From positions 107,727,136 to 107,791,135 of the forward strand of contig OZ005736.1 of the NCBI GenBank assembly GCA_963930755.1: a stretch of DNA of 64,000 nt, given 5' to 3'. The stretch is from Eudasyphora cyanicolor (taxonomy: Eukaryota; Arthropoda; Insecta; Diptera; Muscidae). Made by a program: the position numbers and the translations under genes. Positions within the stretch are counted from its first letter, which is position 1. Every line of letters starts with the position of its first letter. This document shows, piece after piece, positions 45,561 through 56,395 of this stretch. The notes beneath the pieces were generated by a model that was given only the letters and a program-made list of their open reading frames with translations, did not search any database and was not told the origin of the DNA.

Positions 45561-47253
45561 TCCTTATTCCGCCCTTCTCACTCTATATTGGGCCCCCCTC
45601 CACCTCCCTCATTTTTCAATCTATTATTTTGTCTACTGTTTCTCCATTTCTTTAATTCTTTGTAGGACTAACGCAATGGACTTTTCTACTTGGTACTTTT
45701 TCTATTTTATTGCGAAAAGGAATATGCATTTTAGAGATGTAGGAGAAATTATAAAAAGAAAGTGTAGCATATTCATATTCATCTTAAAGAAAATCAAAAA
45801 TTTTACGAATAGCGTTGCCAAGCTTCTTCAAATTACACAATTTTTGCGAAAATTTCAAAACTTGGCCACATATTCGAAAATCGCAAAACTAATATATAAA
45901 AACCTAGAGATTGTTTGTCTTTGGTTCGATATCATTGTCACTGTCTTTTAAATCAGTTAACATTTTTTGCTGTGTAATTGGTCGAAATTGTGTGCAGTCC
46001 CCTGTATTTCTAATCGATTGAAGACTAATGAAAAGTTGCTACATTGACATCACCAGAAACTCACATAGAGCACATTAAAGAAACATTTTAATTTTGAAAA
46101 CTCGTCAACCTCTCTCTTTTTTTCGACTTAAGTCATTACAACGCGACAATATCAGTTTATTACAATATAAAAAATCAAACTAATGAATATTTCTTGTTAA
46201 CCGAATCCAAGAGAAGATATAGCCAAGCCACATCGCGGTCATAACAATAAAAATGTCTTAAAGAAACACTAAACCAACCATTCGAGGAGCAGCAAAGCCA
46301 ACACTTTTCTTTCAAAAAAAAAAAACAAACAAAAAATCAGTGGCTTTCGTGTAAATGGATTTCCAATATAACAAAACCCCTTTCTCCGTATTCTCCACCA
46401 AATAAAAGCCACAACATTCAAGAGTTTTTTTTTAGCGTTTTTGTCGTCATCGTTAGCGTTGTACAATTTTATGTCGAAATCGTAATAAATACACAATAAC
46501 AACAACGACAAAAAGACAAAGTAATTTTTGTCAAACATAAACATATTTATTCGAAAACAAGAAACATTTTTCAGTTTATAGCGACTTTCGACATAAAGAA
46601 AGGAGGAGGAGGAGAGTTGGAGCGGGCTTTACATAAAATGCCGTCTTACTGTCTACTGAATAGAGGAGTGCATGAAAATGTTTTGAAAATCAACAAAAAA
46701 AAAGTTGTCATTTTAGTCGTACATTTTTTGCGGTCACAGCTGTGCGTTGAAAAATGTCATTTGGTTTTTTACGACTTATCTTTTTTTGTGTTTTTTCTAA
46801 CAACTATTGATTTTTGCTGTTGACTACATTGATAGACACAACGGTAGGTACGCTTAAATTCAAGGGGGATTTAGCACAATAGCAAACGAGTGTAAGTACT
46901 ATAATAATTGTAGTGTTTTTTTAAAATCGAAATCAAGTGTACACTAAAAAAATTATGTTCATTAAATATAAGAATGTTTCTCCTTAATTTATGAAAGCTT
47001 TTAGAGTTCACTTAAAACTAAAAAAAATATAAATTGTGTTTATCATATTTTCTTAGAATTTCATGTAGAATCCAAATATTTTTCTTCCAAACAATTAACT
47101 CTGCCCAAAACCATTTTTTGAGATATTTTCCCACAGCTTTCCCAGGTTATTTTGATAGATTTAATAAGCTGGGAAACCTGGTCATCAAAAATTAAGGGGA
47201 GCTTGTACCAAACAGTTTCCTAGTGAACTCGACAGTCTTATTCCTCCAATTAC
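45561..47253. other. No gene recognised
   Basis: Possible LINE 3' untranslated DNA at first, then low-copy A/T-rich sequence. The frames at 45460-45951 and 46269-46544 have hydrophobic stretches typical of A/T-rich noise and no domain. Confidence 0.45.
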
Positions 47254-47487
47254 ATATCGATACCTCCATTCTAAACTATGCTAAGTGCAAAAAGGCAGTT
47301 TGCATCAAAGTTTGATGCATTTTTTTAACTTGTGCGGAATTCTTTTGTAATGGAAATCGAATGACCTGTACTGTTTTGTGAATAACTTTTGATTGGGTTG
47401 AGGATAAACACCAAATTTTTACTGAATATAATTGGGAATGTTTAGAAGTTAGAAATGCAATCTCCCTTAGAATGGAGGTATCGATAT
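47254..47487. mobile_element. 234-bp element with 21-bp perfect inverted ends
   Basis: 'atatcgatacctccattcta' (plus one a) at 47254 is perfectly inverted at 47467-47487. Inside the left end lies 'ctatgctaagtg'. Related arms occur near 36462 and 34727. No gene. Confidence 0.75.
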
Positions 47488-47499
47488 ATTTCTTATTCG

Positions 47500-48125
47500 T
47501 CCAGTTAAAGACAATTTGTGTGGAGGGTACCGGAAGGGGATTGACAAACACGATATTTTCCGCCCAGCAGTAGGTACTGTAACGAGATTACACTACACCT
47601 AATTGTAAGCCGTTATCTGCACAGATATTAATGTTATTAGCTAATAAATTTTTGGTACGATTTGGCCATTTTGTGTGGAAGGTACCAATTTCCAACGCTC
47701 TGACACTCACTATTTACTGTATTATTTGCAAATATGACCAGTAACACAATGTAACAAAATTTCTGTCGAAGGTCTGTTTACAGTTGTAATATGGTGCCGC
47801 AAACACGAAAAAAATAATAAAAAAAATTATGGTAATTTTTTTGTGAATGTCTCTTTATAATTCCCTTTTTTTTTTGAAAAAAACTCTTTAAATTACTGGA
47901 AATACGGAGGATTACAAATGTTTATAATAACACTTTCGCGTGGAAACAGAAGTTCAGTTATAGACATAAAAACAATAATAAAAAATGAAAAAAAAACACA
48001 AAAAATAGAAAAACAAGTGAGAAAGTTTAGTTCGGTAAACCGAGATAAGAATTCCCTCAAATACAGTCCCAAAAATTGTTCGGAAATTTTTTGTATTTTT
48101 GTTATTAAATTATTATCAATTTATG
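47500..48125 (+). repeat. HB-type HINE remnants
   Basis: 'gtgtggagggtaccggaagg' (47519), 'gtgtggaaggtaccaa' (47674), 'cacgtgg'-like and 'gaaacagaagttcagtta' near 47943, then an opening block 'aaacaagtgagaaagtttag' at 48013. Confidence 0.55.
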
Positions 48126-48485
48126 CATTGAATTGTGGTATTGAATGGCCTCCAAGAAGTTGTGATTCAAACCCATTAGACTATTTCTTGTGGGGTTATT
48201 TGAAGTCATTGGTCTTTCGAAATAAACCAGACTCTCTTCAAGCTTTACAAGTCAATATTGAACGTGCCATTTATGACATACGACTTGATTTAGTGGAAAA
48301 AGTACTCGAAAATTGGGTTCATCGAATTCGTTCCTGCAGAAGAAGTCGTGGAGGCCATTTGAATGACATTAGAACTTAATTGTATCGATTGTACTTCACA
48401 TTAAATAAAAAACTTTTGAATTTCCTTAACAATAAGTGTGTTTTTTTTTTTTCAAAGAAATCATATCACTCTTATTGGAAAACCA
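48126..48485 (+). mobile_element. R1 rosa-type derivative, copy 4, 3' fragment
   Basis: IEWPPRSCDSNPLDYFLWGY (from about 48141) to RGGHLND (48366), then 'caaagaaatcatatcactct' and 'tattggaaaacc' at the right end. The frame is open from 47918, but only the R1 part is meaningful. In SCDLTPLD the LT is SN. 5' part missing. Confidence 0.8.
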
Positions 48486-48559
48486 TGTACTTATACTATG
48501 TGTGATTGGAATAAGTAGTATAGAAGTTATTAAAGAATCACTTTTTCACTAAATGTTAA

Positions 48560-50040
48560 CCCTTTGTGGGGAGGTACTAGAATTAGTGGACAAATATGGC
48601 CCATCGTCGAACTTAGTCGGAGATAGAGAAAACAAGTAAGAAAGTTTCAGTCGGGTAAACCGACTAAGGTATACCCTCACTTTGTGAGTAATGTAATATG
48701 GAATATTAAACGAATTATTCTGTCAATTTGTATGGGAGGTACCAGAATGTTTTTAACAAATACACCTATTTTTCACTGAATAGTAGATTCTTTAAATACA
48801 TTACACTGCGCCGAATTATAAACATTTTTTGCACTGGTATATTAACGTTATGAAATATTAAATTTTGGTATGATTTGGCCAATTTGTGTGGGAGGTACAA
48901 AAAGGGGCGTGGTGATAACGGCCATTTTTTACAGGGCTATAGGGACTTAAAAAGCGTTATACTGTGCAAAATGTTGTTGCATTTTCGGGCATTGGTACTC
49001 ATGCTGTGAGCTCTTAACTTTTTGTGCAAAATGGTACCTTTGTGTGGGAGGTACAAAAAGGGGAATGGAAATAGCTTCAATTTTTACAGTGCAAAAGACA
49101 CTATAAAAGCATTACACTGTAAAAAATTTCAAGTATTTTTATACCCTGGTATTAATGTTATAAGCTGTTATCTTTTGGTGCAAAATGGTACCTTTGTGTA
49201 AGAGGTACCAAAAGGGGCGTGAATATGACACCCATTTTTCACTGGACTGTAGGCACTATGAAAGCATTACACTGTACAAAATTTCAAGTATTTTTATGCA
49301 CTAGTATTATTGTTATAAGCTGTTAACTTTTGGTTCAAAATGGTGCATTTGTGTGGGAGGTACCAAAAGGGGCGTAGCAACATGGCCCATTTTTCTCGAA
49401 TTGATAGCTACTAATAAACTAATGCTATGTGTGGAATTTCAGAAGATTCGAATAAGTAGTATAGCAGTTATTAAAGATTCAATATTTCACAACATTTTAA
49501 CACTTTGTGGGGGAGGTACTAGAAGGAGTGGACCAATATGGCCCATCTTCGAAATTAGCCGGAGATAGAAAAAAATATTACCACGTACCAAATTTGAAGT
49601 CAATCGGTTACTCCTTTCGAGAGTTATCGTGCGCACCAGCCAGCAGACACACAGACAGACAGACAGATAGACAGACGGACGGACATTGCTCATTCGTCTT
49701 AAAATGACCCAAAACGAATATCCGCCGAACATACTTAGGGTCTTAGATCACTCCTTCGATGTGTTACACTTTTTTTCGTAGCAAATGATATATACCCTCG
49801 TCACACTAAAGTGAGGGTATAAATATTACCGCATACCAAATTTGAAGTCAATCGGTTACTCCTTTCGAGAGTTATCGTGCGCACCAAGACAACACACAGA
49901 CAGACGGACGGACATTGCTCAAATGACTTAAAATGACCCAAAACGGAACATACTTAGGGTCTTAGGTCACTTCTTCCATTTGTTAAATGTGTCTCGTAGC
50001 AAATGATATAGACCCTCCTCTCTAAGGTGAGGGGAAAGAA
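48560..50040 (+). mobile_element. HB-type HINE-like element HB2
   Basis: Opens 'aaacaagtaagaaagtttca' with 'ggtataccctcactttgtga' (48675), has about five ~155-bp units ('gtgtgggaggtaccaaaagg' at 48735-49375), then the tail: 'agccggagatagaa', 'gaagtcaatcggttactcct', a (CAGA)n patch, 'acatacttagggtctta' and 'actaaagtgagggtata' (49788). The opening and closing 'ataccctcac' blocks are subterminal inverted repeats. The tail is then repeated once more (49804-50035). Confidence 0.7.
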
Positions 50041-50384
50041 ATCGCAAAATATTGTTTGTTCCACTTTCTGAAAGCTAGTATCTTAACGAAAAAAACTATG
50101 CGTATTTGAAGAAAATCTATGGATAAATGTAGAAATCGCGAGTCTCCAAACTGCGGATATATAATTTGCAATATCTCCGTCAATTCTTAATCAATCTGTA
50201 CAAAATCAACGGCAAAATAGACGTGAGAAAAGTCACTTTCATATCTTGTTTCCTAATATACGTTTTCTTAACCCACTAAGAGACAATTTTTCAACTTTTT
50301 GTGATAAATGAAATGATTTTGGGAAATGCGTTATTGACTGGACTGTTCGTGCGGTGGATGTATAAATTCGCGATTCTTTAATAC
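50041..50384. other. No gene recognised
   Basis: A/T-rich spacer between HB2 and the R6 relic; 'atcttaacgaaaaaaac' near 50091 resembles 9507 and hints at a shared repeat. Confidence 0.4.
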
Positions 50385-50955
50385 ATAGAAAACCTTAAGC
50401 TTTATTTCAATGTATTGATCAGCATAATCGACCAAATGTGTCCACAATCGGTAGAATTGTGTGCAAATTTCAGCAAACCGGGTCGGTAGGAGGTGTGAAA
50501 AAAACCTGTGCATGCTCGCCCAGTTCGTTTGGTGCGGCTTATGGGCTGGCGACGTCATCAGGCCATTCTTATTCGAAATGAGGCCGGTCAGGCAGTTACT
50601 GTGAATGGTGTTCGCTATCGTCAGATGATAACGAACTTTTTATGGCCCGAATTGGAAGATATGGATGTGGTTTCAACAGGACGGTGCCACTTGCCACATA
50701 GCTAACGAAACAATGCTCTTTTGCGCACCAAATTCAATGGCCGTGTTATCTCACGTCGTGGCGATGTCAATTGGCCGCCAAGATCATGTGATTTGACCCC
50801 GTTGGACTTCTTTCTTTGGAGTTATTTGAAAGAAAAGGTGTACGTTGATAAGCCAGCAACAATTCAAGAGCTAAAGGATTAGATAATTCGGCACATTAAC
50901 AACATAGAACCTCAATTATGCCTCAGCGTCATCGAAAATTTTGACCATCAGTTGT
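50385..50955 (+). pseudogene. Rosa-type (DD41D) mariner transposase relic (R6)
   Basis: Read over several frames: CIDQHNRPNVSTIGRIVCKF then QQTGSVGGV (50414-50500; second helix-turn-helix), a large deletion, VWCGLWAGDVIRPF (50530), EAGQAVTVNGVRYRQMITNF (50580-50640), a QQDGATCH-equivalent (50675), WPPRSCDLTPLDFF (50770) and LKEKVYVDKPATIQELKD (50828). The first catalytic D region is missing and a stop follows at about 50881. No terminal inverted repeats found. Confidence 0.82.
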
Positions 50956-52365
50956 TGTTTGTTTTGGTTTCCTAAGATAGTATGCCTCAATTTACACAAG
51001 TAAAAGATGTTGGTCTCGGACAACAATAAAAGATTTTTTAGCATAGTGTAATTGATTCGTTTTGCAGTAAAATGATTACTACAAGCATTTTACCGTTCTA
51101 ACGATCAATGCTATCACTGAAGCAATTAAAATGTTGGTTCTGTTGAAAACACCGAACACTTTTCAATGTGATAAATTTCTTTACGTTTTGCATAAAGTTG
51201 TTGTTAGAAATATTAAAATAATTCCTTCTCTGCGATTTCTGTAAGTGATCCTAATCCTAATCTAGAAAATAAAATAATTTTAAATTGTGTGTAGAAAGTT
51301 TTTTTCCAAACTAAAAATTCTAACATTTAACATTCCAGGAATAGGAATTTATAAATCTTCATTAACATCTTAGTTATTATGAAAAAAAATTTAATTTCCT
51401 TTGTGTTAACTCAAGTTGCTTTTAAGCCAAACTCACTGCATTTGTCACCACCACCAACCACAAGGGCCCGCCTGTCGGTGTCGGCTGGTCGCCAAATGCC
51501 GCTGAAATATGCAAAATTTTTGTATTTTTAATAATACATGTACAACATTTAGTATTTTTCCTCCTCTTTTATATTCATGATTTTAACATAATTTTTATTC
51601 TTTATGCCATTTGTTTGTGAGTTTGTTCGTGTTTGGCGTTTACGTGTGTGTGAAAGTATTGGCAAGTTGTGAATAGTTTTTTCGATCATAAATTTTGTAT
51701 TTTTTGACATTTTAATGATAGAAAATTTGTGTGTCCGTACGAGGTGTGAAAAATGCATTTCTGTTTTTTTGTTTCTTCTTTGTGAGGCGAATAGTTAAAA
51801 TAAATTGCTGGCTTTGTATGTATGTGTGTATGTATGTAATTTTAATAACAAATAAATAGCTTTCGGAAAAGAAATAATTTAATTAAAATGTCAATGGATT
51901 TTTGTTTGAAAATTTGTTTAGAAAATTGAATTACCCTTTATTCAAAATGTGTTAATTAAATATTTTATATCAATTATTTTGTTAAAATAAACACACATTT
52001 TTGTTTATTTACATGATACTATAAAAAATTTAAGGTGCGTCACAAAGGATTCACAGCTTTTATATAAGTATAAAAAACGACAAAATTGTTTGCCTGCATA
52101 TTATATATTTTAGAATTCTCTTCTATTCATCTTTCGTGTAGGTATTACTTATAGATTTTGTGCGCTTTATTATGCAAAATTTGCTAAAAATTATTAAAAC
52201 ACGCTTCAACTTTCAAAGTCTTCACTATTTGTAGCGTGTGTCACAAAATTTGTCTTGAAAATTTTGAGTTATGTCACTCTTGAATTAAGTGAGCAGGGAT
52301 ATGTTTTCCTCAGAGTTAATATTTGTGTTCATTAAGGTACTTTGGTATGCGAATTTTAATCAACA
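50956..52365. other. No gene recognised
   Basis: Low-copy DNA. A GC-richer island at 51455-51500 ('agggcccgcctgtcgg') has no frame worth calling. Long (GTAT)n-like words near 51815-51835. Confidence 0.45.
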
Positions 52366-53200
52366 TTTTATACCCTACACCACACTGTGGTACAGGGTAT
52401 TATAAGTTTGTTTCACGGCAGATGTTTGTAACACCTGAAAATAACACAGCTAGACCCACCTTAAAGTATACCGATCGACTCAGAATCACTAGCTGAGTCG
52501 ATTTAACGATGTCCGTCTGTCCATGTAAAGTTGTTCGTCGACTACAGGTCGCAATTTCACCCCGATCGTTCTGAAATTTTGCAGTTTAGAGTATTTCGCG
52601 GCTGTTAAGATCGCTATTGAATTTGGTTGAAATCGGTTAAGATTTAGCTATAGCTCCCATATATATGTTTCGTCGGATTTGGCCCTTTAGTCCTATAGAA
52701 GCTGTATTTTACATCCGATCGTTTTGAAATTTAGAATGGTAGAGTTTCTTGATCCATGAACCAAAATTGCCGAATTTGAAGAAAATCGGTTAAGATTTAG
52801 CTATAGCTCCCATATATATGTTTCGTCCGATTTTGCTCTTTAGTCCTGAAGAAGCTGTATTTTACATCCAATCATTTTGAAATTTAGAATGGTAGAGTTT
52901 CTTTGTTCATGAACCAACTTTGCCGAATTTGAAGAAAATCGGTAAAGATTTAGCTATAGCTCCCATATATATGTTTCATCCGATTTGGCTCTTTAGATCC
53001 AATCGTTTTTATACCCTACACCACACTGTGGTACAGGGTATTATTTAAGTATAAAATGTCCCAAAAGTAAATTTATGTAAACAATTTATACATGAATTAC
53101 AAAATTTATATATCAGAGTTATTCAATATTACGAGAGTGGTGTAGGGTATTATATAGTCGGCGCCGCCCGACTTTAGCCTTTCCTTACTGGTTTTTGTAT
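52366..53200 (+). mobile_element. HINE/DINE-like non-coding element HA2
   Basis: Opens with the near-palindrome 'taccctacaccacactgtgg' / 'tacagggta' (52370), has a perfect 10-bp stem 'atcgactcag'/'ctgagtcgat' with a 9-base loop (52474-52502), 'gtccgtctgtccatgtaaag', about three ~153-bp core units, the inverted 'ataccctacaccac' / 'gtggtgtagggtat' module (53010-53155), and ends 'gcctttccttactgg'. The final ~200 bp match HA1 almost base for base in inverse orientation. Confidence 0.72.
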
Positions 53201-54241
53201 TTTTTAAACAATTCCAAATTGCCTGTACATATTGCATTTACGTTAAGAAGTCAAGTGCAAAAGTGAGTCCCCCATTTAATTTCATTTAAAAAATCTTTCA
53301 TGAAATTTCTCCCGTTTAATTATGTATGACTGTGTATATATTTATCCGGTCCACATTATCAATTGGTAATTGATATTATAAATGAAATGTTTCATTTATG
53401 TAAGCACATTGCTTCTCGTGCTCCTCGCTGTAGCCTGCGCCACTCATTCATTTATCCTCTTGATATCCTCCACTGCAGGGCCTTAATAAATCATTTTAAG
53501 CGTAAATGCAAAATGAAAGTGCAGTAAATACTTAATATCCTTTCCTGAAATCAATGCCATTCGACGAGTTGCTCGCGTCCTCTTAATGGGTGACAATAAC
53601 AATACATGCTGGTGTTGGTAGATTGGATGGTGGTGATGATGCTGATGGTGGAGCTGTTGATGCAGAGTCTCCGACGGAGGACGGAAGTGTTGGAGCTTGA
53701 ATTAATGCTGGCGAAATGTTAATGATGCTCTGGCTGATGACGATGACGGTGACGCTGATGCTGATGGGGTGGTCTGTTTGTTGTATCTTTAGCTTAAATA
53801 CTTAATGGTATTCATGTGTTTTCTTCATTAATACCAACAATCCTTACGAAAGAGATAAAAGCAAAAAAATCCTCACAAAAACAAAAGCAAAGCAACGAAA
53901 GAAAAGCTGAAAAACGAAAATTAAAATGGGAGACAACAACAGCGAAAAAGTGGAAATTGTTTACAAAAGTTCGTCATCATCCGCGACGTCATTGTTAAAA
54001 TATTATTGAAGCTGTTTGTTGTTGGATTTGTATCGCCCAGTTTGAAGCATCCATCGTCGGCACCATCCAACACCAACCCATCTACAATCCGTTCCCATTC
54101 GCCACCCATCCATCTATCCATCCATCCATTTATCCATCCTCGATAACAGCAGCATCAACGGCATTAAGACAAAAAGGGCTCGACATTACTTTTCAATAAA
54201 ATCTTTAAATAAATAACATACAATTTATAGACTTAAACTAA
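53201..54241. other. Unique DNA upstream of the first exon
   Basis: No repeat match within the window. 53600-53775 is GC-richer GAT/GCT triplet DNA; its minus strand stays open for about 65 codons (Ser/Pro/Ala-rich) but has no start codon. (ATCC)n lies at 54105-54140. Probably promoter, 5' untranslated sequence or both for the exon at 54242; I could not pick a transcription start. Confidence 0.5.
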
Positions 54242-54418
54242 ATGTGGAGTGGAATCTTGGTTTTTATTTTTTTTGTGCTTGCAACTGATTGCCTTCAGCT
54301 TAATAACACTCGTGATGAAGTTGGAACGCCCGTTGAATGTGAGAATGCTACACAACGCAGCGGCTGCTACTCGACCCGAAGGCTGTGGCAGAGGAGTGAA
54401 TGGCAGCATATGAGGCAG
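54242..54418 (+). CDS. First coding exon of a secreted or membrane protein
   Basis: The only well-supported host coding sequence. The ATG follows 'taaactaa', a good insect start context. The 59 residues begin MWSGILVFIFFVLATDCLQL, a signal peptide with a hydrophobic core at residues 4-15, probably cut near residue 17. The mature part has two N-glycosylation sequons (N21-N-T and N35-A-T), cysteines at 33 and 42, and a basic, polar tail (TRRLWQRSEWQHMRQ). The exon ends CAG|GTAAAT, a plausible donor, after exactly 59 codons (phase 0). Continuing past the donor gives only five more codons before a stop. Composition is less A/T-rich than its surroundings and it overlaps no repeat. The next exon is not in the window, implying an intron over 9.5 kb. 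I do not recognise the protein; that it enters the secretory route is inference from the signal peptide. Confidence 0.72.
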
Positions 54419-54680
54419 GTAAATGCTCATGTTTAATGGTGATATGTTTTCACTTTTATGTCGTAATAATATTTCATTTATTTAGTATTTTTTTTTTTTG
54501 TAAAAGTGGACCTTCACATTTTGACACAAAGATTGATGTTAAGCCGGCTAAAATTAAAAGGTTTTTTAATTTTCGCATCGCATGCACCTCTGTTGTCGGA
54601 AACACTAATTCGAATTTTGCAGAAAATATTTAAAATTGAGAAGAGATATTGATGGGAGGGGGACATATTTTAAGTAACAC
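54419..54680 (+). other. Start of the putative first intron
   Basis: A/T-rich after the donor at 54419, with a poly-T tract near 54490. The frame 54400-54633 runs across it but has no motif. No acceptor followed by a plausible exon was found from here to 64000. Confidence 0.45.
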
Positions 54681-54773
54681 CAAAAAGTAATTTATTAGAA
54701 ATCGGTTCAGATTTTGGCATAGCCCCCATATATATGTTCCTTCTGATTTGGCTTGTAAGGGCTATAGAAGGTA

Positions 54774-55996
54774 ACGGGTGATCCAAGTACAGATACTTTT
54801 TTCAATACACTTTTTTTTGACAGATCACGTGTGGGTCGTGTCATGTTGTCATGTTATTTTTGTTAAGTATTGTTTGGCATTTCATCATGGAAAAACTTAC
54901 GCCTGAACAACGTTTACAAATCGTTCAACTTTATTACGAAAATTCACGTTCTGTGAGGAATGTGTTTCGTGCACTTCGCTCAACTTATGGTCAACATAAT
55001 CGGCCTACTGATCGTACTATTCGCAACAACATCACCCATCTTGAGACCCAGCATTCATTATTGGATAATATTCGACCGAATAGACCACGTCCAGCACGAA
55101 GTGAAGAAAATGTAGCGGACGTAGTTGAGAGTGTACACGAAGACCGTGGAGAGTCGATTCGGCGCCGTTCACAGCAACTCGGACTGACGTATGGAACAAC
55201 TTAGCGCATTTTACGTCGAGATCATAAATTGAAAGCAGATTGAAAAGTTCCAGGAAGATCCAAAGATCCGAAATGGGCCTCAGCGATGAGGCCCATTTCT
55301 GGCTCAATGGGTATGTAAACAAGCAAAATTGCCGCATTCGAGACGAAGGGCAACCTGGAGAGATTCAAGAGCTGCCACTTCATCCAGAAAAAACAACGGT
55401 TTGGTGTGGTTTGTGGGCCGGTGGAAACATCGGTCCATATTTCTTCAAAAATGATGCCGGTGAGAACTTAACCGTCAATGGCGACCGTTGTCGTGCCATG
55501 ATAACCGACCATTTAATGCCTGAAATTGAAGCTCGTGATCTCGGCGACATTTGGTTTCAACAAGACTTCTTCCCACACATCGCATCAATCAATGGATTTA
55601 TTGAGAGAACACTTCGGTGAGCAGATAATTTCACGTTTTGGGCCGGTCGATTGGCCATCAAGATCATGTGATATCACACCGTTAGACTTTTTCTTGTGGG
55701 GATATGTACAGTCTTAAGTTTATGCGGACAAACCCGCATCGATTCAGGCCTTGGAGCAAAACATCACGCGTGTCGTTCGCCAGTTACCAGACGAAATGCT
55801 CGAACGAGTCCTCGAAAATTTGACTCAACGGATGGACCATCTGAGACGTAGCCGCGGCCAACATTTGATAGACATAATCTTCAAAAAATAAATGCCAAAG
55901 AATGTTCTTTCAAACGATAATAAACATTCCCCAATCAATTTGAATTTTCTGTGTTTTTTTCTTTAAAAAAATAGGGAACCTCGAAATGGATCACGC
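54774..55996 (+). mobile_element. R2 rosa-type (DD41D) mariner, near full length
   Basis: 1223 bp between 'acgggtgatccaagtac' and the inverse of 'agcgtgatccatttcgag', with TA on both sides (54772-54773, 55997-55998). Deleted relatives lie at 11841-12201 and 43312-43475. Confidence 0.9.
54887..55890 (+). pseudogene. R2 transposase, broken
   Basis: N-terminal frame MEKLTPEQRLQIVQLYYENS (54887) through HNRPTDRTIRNNITHLETQ and SIRRRSQQLGLTYGTT to a TAG at 55202, where other mariners have W. A deletion lies near 55245. The core resumes SDEAHFWLNGYVNKQNCRI (about 55285, first D), TTVWCGLWAGGNIGPYFF and IWFQQD (second D, about 55560); the GATCHT residues after it are scrambled by small indels and the frame stops at 55618. 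Then WPSRSCDITPLDFFLWGYVQ (third D, about 55690), a stop at 55717, and LRRSRGQHLIDIIFKK at the end. All three acidic residues survive, but several frameshifts and stops remain. Confidence 0.9.
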
Positions 55997-56395
55997 TATA
56001 TATTTGACACCAGATCGAAGTTAAAATTGGCAGAGACAAGGCCCTTTACCCATTAATAAAGAATACTGAATTTTGTTGAAAATCGGTTCAGATTTCGATA
56101 TAGCCCCCATACATATATGTTCTTTCTGATTTGACTTCCAAGGGCTGTATAACCTGAATTTTACAGACCCTGCTACGAAAATTGGAAGAAGGGAGTCACT
56201 TGATATAATCATTGACACAGCTAAATTTTCCACACGATTTTTATGCAATTTTGAAAAAAAAAAGTTTTCTTGATCTATTGGCTGATAGTACGAGTTTCAA
56301 GTGTATTCGTTTAAAATTTAGATCTAATGCGTTCTAAATCTACTCTATCAAAATGGTGTAGCGTATCATATTGTTGTCTTTCCTTTCAGGTTTAA

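Larger units (their letters stand above)
54681..56395 (+). repeat. HA-type HINE relic, split by R2
   Basis: 'aatcggttcagattttggca' and 'agcccccatatatatgttcc' at 54699-54740 continue beyond R2 with 'tttgacaccagatcgaag' (56003), 'aatcggttcagatttcgata' (56082) and end near 'tggtgtagcgtatcatattg' and 'tttcctttcagg' (56353-56390). Confidence 0.62.

Noticed and set aside
45460..45951. 163-codon frame after the LINE
   Set aside because: The start overlaps out-of-frame LINE sequence and the rest is A/T-rich hydrophobic noise with no domain.
54233..54430. Minus-strand 65-codon frame over the first exon, and minus frame 53921-54121
   Set aside because: They mirror the exon and an ATCC microsatellite; neither has a motif, while the plus strand has a signal peptide and splice donor.
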